A stretch of DNA of 64,000 nucleotides from Candidatus Zixiibacteriota bacterium (GTDB lineage: Bacteria; Zixibacteria; MSB-5A5; GN15; FEB-12). The DNA lies in the NCBI GenBank assembly GCA_024280215.1, contig JAJRQO010000008.1:62001-126000 (forward strand). The letters run 5' to 3'. Under the pieces are notes generated by a model. The model had not been told where the DNA came from and did not search any database. It saw nothing but the letters and a program-made list of their open reading frames with translations. Positions 33,492 to 41,081 of the stretch are shown one piece after another. Every line of letters begins with the position of its first letter. The stretch's first letter is position 1. The position numbers and the translations under genes are program-made.

Positions 33492-34616
33492 TCAATTGAA
33501 CCAAAGATAAGAAATTCGTACATCTAACTCATCAAATGGCTCTATCCGGATAATTCCCTTAAATTCGACGAGTTCATTCTCATAATTTAGAGCAGGAAAA
33601 AACCTTAACCTTGAAATTAGTTCCTGAACAGATTTTGATAATTGGTTATTTTTGGTTCCACTTATAAGAGCTACCGCCCTTCCAAGAGTATCAATTCTGA
33701 CCAAAGTATTGATTGGATTCATAAGCATAGAGCCGAGTAATTTTCGAGAATAACGACTTGCATTACTACTTTTAGGCAATGGTTCAGACAAAAGAGTTGA
33801 AAATTTACTAATAAACCGAACTCTATAATTATTTAAAAGTTGAGTACTGTCATATTGGTTTCCGTTAAAAGGAGCCACTGGATAGCTCAATTGAGGGAAA
33901 AACGAGACCATGAGGTACATCGGATTATCTTGAAGTTTTTTCTTCATTTTCGCCTGACTGAACTCCGCATACAAAATCGCCGATTGTATCTGCTGTATAA
34001 ATGGGTCATACGTAGACATATCGTTTTCAATTGCAGTCACTTTGTTTTCTTTCAAAGATATTTTTTCTATGATGAACGGGTACCTATTCGATGAATCCAT
34101 AACATTTACATTAGCAAAATACGAAGGGAACATCAATACCTTTGGAAGCTGAATTTCATTAAGGCTACAAGCATTTTCAAACAATTCGTAATCCTGAACG
34201 AGCGTATCTTGCTCAAGCGGAAAGAAAAACTGTGGAGAATTTACTCTATTAGCAAAGAGAACCTGAAATGGTAAAACTGACTTTTTCTTTTTATTCTTAA
34301 CTGTAGCAGGCTGAAAAGTCAATCCGTGCATATATGAATCTATATATTTCAAGAAAAGAGAATCTTTCTCATCTACACATTTAATCGATTTCAACTTCCC
34401 TTTTTTATCAATTTTTGCGACAAAAGTAATAAACTCAATTTCATTCAACTGTCTTGGTTTATTCTTCGGTTGAAAACCTGGAAGCGAATCAACAGATGCT
34501 GGTGTAAAACCATAGAGACTTACACTTTCAGCATGTCCTATTGTAATCAAACAACAAAATACGACAATTAATAATATGTTTTTTTTCATAAATTTAGTTT
34601 TCTTTCTCTTATTCAT
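33492..34616 (-). CDS. Secreted protein with two TonB-C-like segments
   Basis: A 374-residue exported protein with signal peptide MKKNILLIVVFCCLITIGHA beginning at residue 10. Two regions look like the TonB C-terminal fold. One is near residues 60-120 (FVAKIDKKGKLKSIKC, then YMHGLTFQPATVKNKKK and VLPFQVLF). The other is near 305-365 (TLVRIDTLGRAVALIS, then ISRLRFFPALNYENELVEFKGIIRI). The segment between is unique. No membrane helix links it to ExbBD, so it is not a normal TonB. No ribosome site is seen before either ATG; TATAAT lies eight bases before 34616. The function is unknown, and the TonB-like call rests on pattern alone. Confidence 0.65.
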   Translation of the reverse strand: MNKRKKTKFMKKNILLIVVFCCLITIGHAESVSLYGFTPASVDSLPGFQPKNKPRQLNEIEFITFVAKIDKKGKLKSIKCVDEKDSLFLKYIDSYMHGLTFQPATVKNKKKKSVLPFQVLFANRVNSPQFFFPLEQDTLVQDYELFENACSLNEIQLPKVLMFPSYFANVNVMDSSNRYPFIIEKISLKENKVTAIENDMSTYDPFIQQIQSAILYAEFSQAKMKKKLQDNPMYLMVSFFPQLSYPVAPFNGNQYDSTQLLNNYRVRFISKFSTLLSEPLPKSSNASRYSRKLLGSMLMNPINTLVRIDTLGRAVALISGTKNNQLSKSVQELISRLRFFPALNYENELVEFKGIIRIEPFDELDVRISYLWFN

Positions 34617-34681
34617 TGATGTAAATTATACAATTATAATTCAAAATAAAAGATTTTTTTTAACAAAGAAAGCATGCCAAC

Positions 34682-36190
34682 GTGGCTCAACTCCAAAAAT
34701 ATTTTTTGAAAAACATTTTTTCATCCTCTAATGCCTTTGCCATTCGCATAATGCTAAACTTTTTCTTTATTCCATATATCACTTCGATGTTTGGTTCGAC
34801 CCGTTATGGAGTGTGGGTTATTATTTTTCAGACTGTATCGTATTTTACTCTGTTTGACTTTGGCATCAATTCAGCGTTGACCCGTTTTGTCTCAAAGGCA
34901 TTCGCAAAAAAAGATTTCACTAAAATCAACAAAACTCTCTCGACAGCACAACTGCTCTATACAATCATCGGAATAATCGTAGGAATCTCTGTTTTTGTCT
35001 TATCGCAATTATATTTTGATATCTTTCATATTGTCTCCCCCGAACTTATTACTGAAGGCAAAACTGCCCTCTTCCTCTTAGGAGTTTTCTTAGCATTTCA
35101 ATTTTTAATGATGGCATTTGGTAACTCGCATGGTGCCTTCCAGCGTTTGGATATTTCTAAAAATTTAACTGCGACTGAAGAAATTGTTCGTATTGCTGCC
35201 ATGACACTCCTACTTTACAATGGCTATGGGCTTATCGCCTTAGCATTAACAATAGTCAGCACAACTGTCCTTCGCTCAGTTGTAGGAATCGTTTGGCTAA
35301 AAAAACTATTCCCTGAGATTAAACTCTCATTTCGATTTGATAAAGATTCTGCTCGACAACTTTTTGGTTATTCAAAAGTCACATTGTTTATTTCGCTTTG
35401 CTGGTTAATTCTTTATGGCTCGGATTCGTTTATTTTAGGTGTACTCAGTTCAACAGCAGCGGCTGGAATCTACGCACCTGGAGCACAACTGATGTTGTAC
35501 CTCCGCAATATAATAAATATAGTCGGAGTCCCGCTTATTCCCGCAGTATCGCATTTAGAGTCTCAAGAATCATTTGAACGAATACAAACGATTTACTTGA
35601 AGGGCATCAAATACATATCTTATATCTCTTTTGCTATGATGACAGCTGTGTTTTTTTTAGCAGAATCGTTTGTACGTAATTGGCTCGATCAAGAATTTGT
35701 TGAGACAGCTCAGGTAATGATGATTCTTGCCGTTGGTACCGCATTTTTCTTACCACAGATTATTGGCAACTCAATTTTGTTTGGATGCGAGAAACATAAA
35801 ATCATATTACAAGTTGTCATTATAGAGACATTTTCAAAACTTAGCTTAGTCTTTTATCTTGTTCCAATATACGGTATCCTCGGAATGGCGATGGCAAATA
35901 CAATCCCACAAGTTGTCTTATACTCTACTCTCTACCCGTTTTTGATAAGTAAAGTTCTTAAAATTTCATATTTGAAAATATTGTTTGAAATCATTAAGAC
36001 AGGAACACTTGGATTTTTGGTTGTATTAATTACGTTATTACCTATAAGATTTTTATGTACCGATATGCTTTGGAATGATTGGTTCGCATTTGCGATACAA
36101 GTTGGAGTTGTAACATTCATAATAGGTGTTGTTGGATATTATGTTTTAGAAAAAGATGACCGTAAAATGCTGAAAGAATTTATCTTTTAA
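34682..36190 (+). CDS. Polysaccharide flippase-like membrane protein (MATE/MOP superfamily)
   Basis: A 502-residue protein with about twelve to fourteen hydrophobic helices, characteristic of Wzx-type lipid-linked oligosaccharide flippases. The N-terminus reads FFIPYITSMFGSTRYGVWVIIFQTVSYFTLFDFGINSALTRF (a region at 28-70), the usual Polysacc_synt pattern of Gly-x-x-x-(Y/F)-G and DFGI. Translation probably begins at a GTG (34682) behind AAGAAAG. No glycosyltransferase genes flank it, so it is an isolated export gene here. Substrate unknown. Confidence 0.87.
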   Translation: MAQLQKYFLKNIFSSSNAFAIRIMLNFFFIPYITSMFGSTRYGVWVIIFQTVSYFTLFDFGINSALTRFVSKAFAKKDFTKINKTLSTAQLLYTIIGIIVGISVFVLSQLYFDIFHIVSPELITEGKTALFLLGVFLAFQFLMMAFGNSHGAFQRLDISKNLTATEEIVRIAAMTLLLYNGYGLIALALTIVSTTVLRSVVGIVWLKKLFPEIKLSFRFDKDSARQLFGYSKVTLFISLCWLILYGSDSFILGVLSSTAAAGIYAPGAQLMLYLRNIINIVGVPLIPAVSHLESQESFERIQTIYLKGIKYISYISFAMMTAVFFLAESFVRNWLDQEFVETAQVMMILAVGTAFFLPQIIGNSILFGCEKHKIILQVVIIETFSKLSLVFYLVPIYGILGMAMANTIPQVVLYSTLYPFLISKVLKISYLKILFEIIKTGTLGFLVVLITLLPIRFLCTDMLWNDWFAFAIQVGVVTFIIGVVGYYVLEKDDRKMLKEFIF

Positions 36191-37921
36191 CTAATAGACA
36201 TTACCAAGAGAATCGGTTTTTATCAAATAAAGACTATTCGACCCATTCCCAAATGAATTTGTGTAGCCTGTAAGAATAAATCCTCTATCTGATGTTTCGC
36301 ATACTGATTCACCAAAATCATTTCCACTTCCCCCAAAAGTTTTCTCCCACAGTAGATTGCCCATTGCATCAACTTTCAAAAGGTATAAATCAGAGCTACC
36401 TGCCCCAATAGATGTTGTAGAGCCAATCATAATAAACCCATTATCATATGTACGACAGATGGAAGCTCCAACATCATCACCAGAGCCACCATATATTTTT
36501 TCCCACACAATTTCCCCTTGTGGAGAAATTTTCAGAAGATACAAATCGGTGTCACCATTACCAAACGAAGACGACCATCCTAATAGAACTGAGCCACCGT
36601 CTGGAGTCGACACAACAGATGTACCAACATCTTTTCTAAAACCACCAAATGTTTTCTCCCATAATACAATTCCATTGGTATTGATTTTTAAGAGATAAGC
36701 TTGAATTTCACCATCATTGTAAGATGTAGTCCAGCCAGCCAATAAAAATCCACCATCGGAGACTTCGCAAATAGATGTACACAAATCTCTACCATCTCTT
36801 CGTATTATTCTTTCCCATTTGGAGTACCCACCACTATTTAGTTTCACAAGAAAAAGATCGGTCGAACCATTCTCAACATTAATTGTCGTTCCTACAATAA
36901 CAAAATCACCAACAGAACTTTCGGTAAAATTATAGCCAAAATCATCACCAAGACGACCATAGCTTCGTTCCCACAATACATTACCGTTGACATCAGTTCT
37001 TAAAAAATAAACATCACTTCCTCCATTACCAAAAGAATTAGTCGATCCAACTGCCGCATAACCTCCACCTTTTACCTCCTCAATTGAACTCAGATTATCT
37101 CGAGCCACTCCACCATAATTTTTTTCCCAATCAACGCCACCATTTGATTTTATTTTTAACTGCAATGCATTGAATGAATCCGCTCCCGTTAAAGCGGTTT
37201 TTCCAGATACGACAAACCCTTTATCACTGGTTTCAATCACAGCATAACCATAGTCGTTACCTATTGTCCCAAATGTTTTTTCAAATGTAACCGAAACGAC
37301 AATATTCATTTGGGCAGTTGTCGTGAAACCATCTTTATCGGTTGCTGTCAATGAAATAGTGTGATGTCCGTCAGTTAAACTGCTAAAAGAACATGAATCA
37401 CCATAACCAATAATTGAGTCTATATCTGACATCCAGACAAGTGAACTATCGGCGATGACTCCATCTTCGATGTCAGTGACCTTTCCTTTGAAGACAATAT
37501 TTTCAGTATAGTTAAACGAAGAATTTTTCAATGGGCTTTCGATTATCACCAATGGTGAATTATTAAAACGAATATTAAGAGAAATAGTATCTTCGCTTTC
37601 TCCCCCAAAATTGTTGGTAGCTTTTACAATAATCAAATGGTCGTTTTCAGATAAATTGTCAATTTTAAATTTTTCTCCCGTTCCTATCTCTCCGTCGACA
37701 GATGAATACCAACTAATTTTGCTCCCTACAAAACCACGGTCTTTCCCATCTAAAATTGCAACTGAAAACAAAATATCATCCCCCTCAAGATGTTTAGAAT
37801 TATCTAAAGGTGAGACAATAAAAAGCTGAGGAACATCTTCCTCTGTTAATACTTTACTTCCTGAACAATGTATACATAATATCAAAGCTGTTACACAAAG
37901 AACCTTAAAACCAAATTTCAT
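36191..37921 (-). CDS. Exported protein: two Ig-like domains and seven 52-residue propeller repeats
   Basis: The 576-residue protein starts at an ATG behind GGAGG (37921). A hydrophobic leader ends in CIHCSGSK; Cys19 could be lipidated although His at -1 is unusual. Two Ig/PKD-like domains follow (about 30-215), with phrases like FSVAILDGKDRGFVGSKISW and GHHTISLTATDKDGF. The rest is seven repeats of 52 residues of the form WEKxxGGxxxDxGxSVxxTxDGGFxxxGxTxSxxGxxDxYLxKxDxxGNxx (given as a pattern). That number and length predict a seven-bladed beta-propeller. It is a paralogue of the protein at 39202-40926, on the other side of the DUF1028 gene. It probably acts on the surface; ligand unknown. 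Confidence 0.82.
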   Translation of the reverse strand: MKFGFKVLCVTALILCIHCSGSKVLTEEDVPQLFIVSPLDNSKHLEGDDILFSVAILDGKDRGFVGSKISWYSSVDGEIGTGEKFKIDNLSENDHLIIVKATNNFGGESEDTISLNIRFNNSPLVIIESPLKNSSFNYTENIVFKGKVTDIEDGVIADSSLVWMSDIDSIIGYGDSCSFSSLTDGHHTISLTATDKDGFTTTAQMNIVVSVTFEKTFGTIGNDYGYAVIETSDKGFVVSGKTALTGADSFNALQLKIKSNGGVDWEKNYGGVARDNLSSIEEVKGGGYAAVGSTNSFGNGGSDVYFLRTDVNGNVLWERSYGRLGDDFGYNFTESSVGDFVIVGTTINVENGSTDLFLVKLNSGGYSKWERIIRRDGRDLCTSICEVSDGGFLLAGWTTSYNDGEIQAYLLKINTNGIVLWEKTFGGFRKDVGTSVVSTPDGGSVLLGWSSSFGNGDTDLYLLKISPQGEIVWEKIYGGSGDDVGASICRTYDNGFIMIGSTTSIGAGSSDLYLLKVDAMGNLLWEKTFGGSGNDFGESVCETSDRGFILTGYTNSFGNGSNSLYLIKTDSLGNVY

Positions 37922-38111
37922 CAATCCCTCCAAGGATAGATTCAAAATCAGCTATTTCGATAACTTAATGCAATAGACGCATAGCAAGATAATTTGTCCA
38001 ACTTTAATTTTAATATAAATGCCAATAAACCGCCATGCGTGAGCGTGACGGTAGGATAGACATTTTCGTTTAAAATTTTAGTGGGCGGCAGACGCCCTCG
38101 TTCTGCCATGC
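37922..38111. other. Intergenic hairpins downstream of the DUF1028 gene
   Basis: Contains ACCGCCATGCGTGAGCGTGACGGT (38032-38055, an imperfect hairpin given here by position) and GGGCG/CGCCC around GCAGA (38082-38096). On the minus strand the latter is followed by ACTAAAATTTT and may terminate the DUF1028 transcript. The CCGCCATGC core recurs in the terminators at 39145 and 41003. Confidence 0.55.
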
Positions 38112-39089
38112 TTATTCTTTTCCAATCAGTTCTTTAAAGTCTTTATTCTCACTTAACCCATCCATATCAGAATCAACAGATGCCTGAGCTTTGAGTTTTG
38201 GATTTAATTTCAGAGCAATTTTGAGAGCATTGAGTGCAGTATTCGCATTCCCTGCCGCTAACCTAATAACGGCAACATCATACCAGACTTCTGCATAGTC
38301 AGGAGCGAGCTCGCCTGTACGTTCCATGTGCGGAAGAGCTTCGGCATATTTTTTCTCGGTAAACAAAGTCCATGCGATATTCCATGAGTAATTCATCTGT
38401 GCGATATTTAAAAGCCGACCTAACTCTTTAAATGGTTCGGCGTGGTCATCCACCCGTATATCAATCGCTTGATCGGTATAGCCACCATAACCAGCCTTCT
38501 CTTTGGCAATATACATCGCCGCCGACTGCTTGCCTCTTGAATCGCCTCCGTTTGCTTCACCAGCTAAAAGAGCAGCATACATACGATCAGCCAACGATCC
38601 GCCAGTTTCAAGAAACGCTTTCTCCATCGCAACAACAACAGCTTCACCAGCTAAAATATTTCCCTGTACCGCATAATTCTTTCCTGCTCTCCCACCAGCC
38701 CAAGCGGAGCACCCATCACCCGTAAAGGTCGCCGACTTTCCATCAACTGATACAATGCCAACCTGTCGACTCGCCGACTTGTCATCGGAACGGGTCAAAA
38801 TCTCCATCGCCTCATCAGGAGTTGCGCCCTTTTCCATCAGTTCTAAACCTCGCCATCCAAAAGTCGTGTTGGCATACGCCTGTGTAGCTACTGCTCCAAC
38901 TCCAGCTTTAGCCCATGGAACTACAGAGCCAACACCAAAAAATCGTGATGCTACGGCAACGCCGACTTCACCAGTAGCTGGATCAAAGGCAGCGATTGAA
39001 AAGGTTGCGATTGTTTCATGTTGTTTTGCTATGACGGGTTGGATAAACACAACAGTTAGCAATATTATAAGAATAATTTTTTTGAACAT
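38112..39089 (-). CDS. DUF1028 protein (Ntn-hydrolase-like) with C-terminal TPR
   Basis: A 325-residue exported protein with a signal peptide at about 1-21. Residues 24-235 match DUF1028: TFSIAAFDPATGEVGVAVASRFFGVGSVVPWAKAGVGAVATQAY (region 28-72), then GRAGKNYAVQGNILAG. The family resembles N-terminal nucleophile hydrolases. The C-terminal 90 residues form TPR-like helices (ALPHMERTGELAPDYAEVWYDVA, NTALNALKIALKLNPK). The ATG follows AGGAG. DUF1028 proteins are often annotated only as hypothetical; an amidohydrolase role is plausible but not shown. It lies between two paralogous propeller proteins. Confidence 0.85.
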   Translation of the reverse strand: MFKKIILIILLTVVFIQPVIAKQHETIATFSIAAFDPATGEVGVAVASRFFGVGSVVPWAKAGVGAVATQAYANTTFGWRGLELMEKGATPDEAMEILTRSDDKSASRQVGIVSVDGKSATFTGDGCSAWAGGRAGKNYAVQGNILAGEAVVVAMEKAFLETGGSLADRMYAALLAGEANGGDSRGKQSAAMYIAKEKAGYGGYTDQAIDIRVDDHAEPFKELGRLLNIAQMNYSWNIAWTLFTEKKYAEALPHMERTGELAPDYAEVWYDVAVIRLAAGNANTALNALKIALKLNPKLKAQASVDSDMDGLSENKDFKELIGKE

Positions 39090-39144
39090 AACATCTCCTT
39101 GTTTAATTATATATATGTAATCATATAGGAATTATTATGGCAAG

Positions 39145-39176
39145 AAAAAAACCGCCATGCTTTCGCACAACGGTTT
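39145..39176 (-). terminator. Terminator after the second propeller gene
   Basis: AAACCG/CGGTTT arms (39149-39154 and 39171-39176) with an inner TGC-GAAA-GCA stem. The minus-strand side is followed by a T run. It is nearly identical to the terminator at 41003-41036. Confidence 0.75.
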
Positions 39177-39201
39177 AGTATATAGATGTGAAAACATCTT
39201 A

Positions 39202-40926
39202 CTAATAAACATTACCCTCAGAGTCGGTTTTTATCAAGTACACTTCAGGGAAACCTCTACTTTCTTTATCAGATCCACCTGTAATTATATAACCGCCATC
39301 TGAAGTAACTTTCAAAGATTTACCCAAATCATGAAAATCACGACCAAAAGTTTTTTCCCAAACAAGATTACCATTATTGTCGGTCTTAATAAGATATAAA
39401 TCTTGATCATAAATATTTCCAAATGATTTCGTAGAACCTGTAATAACAAATCCACTATCTAGGGTCTCTTGTACGCAATACCCTACATCATAGGCATCTC
39501 CACCAAACTTCTTTTCCCAGAGAGTATTACCGTTGTCATCAGTTTTAACTAAATAAACATCAACTTGCCCCCCAGCATATAAACTTGTAGAACCTGTTAT
39601 GATGAATCCACCATCAGAGGTTTCGTCAAGATAATTTCCATTTTCAAAAGCTGTCCCCCCCAGCGCCTTTTCCCATAGAAGTGTCCCATCACTGTCGGTT
39701 TTAAACAAATATGCACTATTGTTAGGAGCTTCTAAAGATACAGAAGTATAACCTGTTATAACAAAACCACCATCAGATGATTCAAGAATTGAACTTCCAA
39801 AATCACCAGCATTTCCTCCGAAAGTTTTCTCCCAAACAATATTACCTTTTGTGTCGAGTTTTATTAACAAAGCATCACTGAGACTACTACCTACTATAAC
39901 AAATCCTCCAGTTGATACTTCACAAATGTCACTACTTCTAATTTGATAATCTCTGTTAATTATTTGCTCCCAAATAAGATTACCATTTAAATCGGTTTTA
40001 ATTATATACAAATCGTTGAAGGGAGCATTTTCATATCTACCTGTTAATATAAACCCTCCATCAGACGTTTCTACAACCGACTCACTATAGTCATAATTTG
40101 TAGTACCAAAAGTTCTCTCCCATAAAACATTGCCATTTATATCAGTCTTGACAAGGTAGGCATCATAGCCACCAGCACCAGAAGATGCTGTTATCCCTGT
40201 TAGTACATAACCTCCATCAGAGGTTATTACTACAGAATTACCCGCATCTACACAACATCCTCCAATTGTTTTCTCAAAAGTAACAAAGACATCTATTGTA
40301 ACATTAGCTGTGCTATTATTATTTTCACTATCAGTTGCAGTCAATGTTATTACATGCCTGTTTCCTGACAAACTACTAATTGAAAGTGTATCATCTGTAC
40401 CTATCTGCCCATCTTTATCAGATGTCCATACTAAAGAATTTCCAGTTAAGTCTCCGTCTTCCTCATCAATTGCCGATCCTGTAAAAGTTATGGTAGCTCC
40501 ATATGAGAAACCAGATTTTTCAGAAGGATTTACAATTGTCACAATCGGAGCATTTGGTTCAATTACAATTGTTAAGGAATCTCTACTCAAACCATTTTGA
40601 CTATCAGTTGCTGTAATAAATATCTTATGTGTATTTTCAGACAATGAATCTATTATAAATGCAGTGCCGATCCCAATCTGTCCATCCATATCTGATGTCC
40701 AAATAAGCGAACTGCCTGTAAGTGTTCCATCCTCTTCGTCGGTCGCTGTAGCACTAAATGAAACTGTATCTCCGTGAAAATAATTAGTACTATCAAGTGG
40801 AGTAACGATAGAAACAGTAGGAGTTGTATTGTTTGGTTCAACAGGATTATTAGAACAACTTAAATTGATAATTAAATAAATTACAGTAAAAGAAAGAGTG
40901 ATAAGTTTTAACATTGAAGATTTCAT
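39202..40926 (-). CDS. Lipoprotein: two Ig-like domains and seven propeller repeats (paralogue)
   Basis: A 574-residue lipoprotein candidate starting at the ATG at 40926, which lies behind GGAGG. The leader ends in INLSCSNNP, with Cys24 as the likely lipidation site. Two Ig/PKD-like domains follow (about 32-225) with repeated phrases (ATDEEDGTLTGSSLIWTSDM; AIDEEDGDLTGNSLVWTSDK). Seven WEKxFGG...GGFxITG...YLIKTDxxGN repeats of 46-53 residues follow. It shares architecture with 36191-37921 but the repeats are more irregular, and blades two and three are shortened. Both proteins probably arose by duplication. Surface location is likely; there is no catalytic motif. Confidence 0.84.
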   Translation of the reverse strand: MKSSMLKLITLSFTVIYLIINLSCSNNPVEPNNTTPTVSIVTPLDSTNYFHGDTVSFSATATDEEDGTLTGSSLIWTSDMDGQIGIGTAFIIDSLSENTHKIFITATDSQNGLSRDSLTIVIEPNAPIVTIVNPSEKSGFSYGATITFTGSAIDEEDGDLTGNSLVWTSDKDGQIGTDDTLSISSLSGNRHVITLTATDSENNNSTANVTIDVFVTFEKTIGGCCVDAGNSVVITSDGGYVLTGITASSGAGGYDAYLVKTDINGNVLWERTFGTTNYDYSESVVETSDGGFILTGRYENAPFNDLYIIKTDLNGNLIWEQIINRDYQIRSSDICEVSTGGFVIVGSSLSDALLIKLDTKGNIVWEKTFGGNAGDFGSSILESSDGGFVITGYTSVSLEAPNNSAYLFKTDSDGTLLWEKALGGTAFENGNYLDETSDGGFIITGSTSLYAGGQVDVYLVKTDDNGNTLWEKKFGGDAYDVGYCVQETLDSGFVITGSTKSFGNIYDQDLYLIKTDNNGNLVWEKTFGRDFHDLGKSLKVTSDGGYIITGGSDKESRGFPEVYLIKTDSEGNVY

Positions 40927-41002
40927 GAATTCCTCCAACACAGAGATGTTTGTTTATATCCAGTTAAATTAAATATACATATCATTCTACTATTGTCAAT
41001 CA

Positions 41003-41036
41003 AGAAAAAAACCGCCATGCTTTCACACGACGGTCT
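41003..41036 (-). terminator. Terminator after the E1 gene
   Basis: A T run on the minus strand follows a hairpin with ACCG/CGGT arms and a CCATGC core. The sequence differs from the 39145 terminator at only a few positions, which suggests duplication. It is 46 bases past the stop at 41082. Confidence 0.75.
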
Positions 41037-41081
41037 ATATAAAAACTTATGAGATTATTGGTAAGCCTCATAATTTATTTC

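Noticed and set aside
36191-37300. Regular 156-base periodicity considered as tandem DNA repeat
   Set aside because: It corresponds to the 52-residue propeller blades; DNA copies are diverged, so the signal is protein-level.
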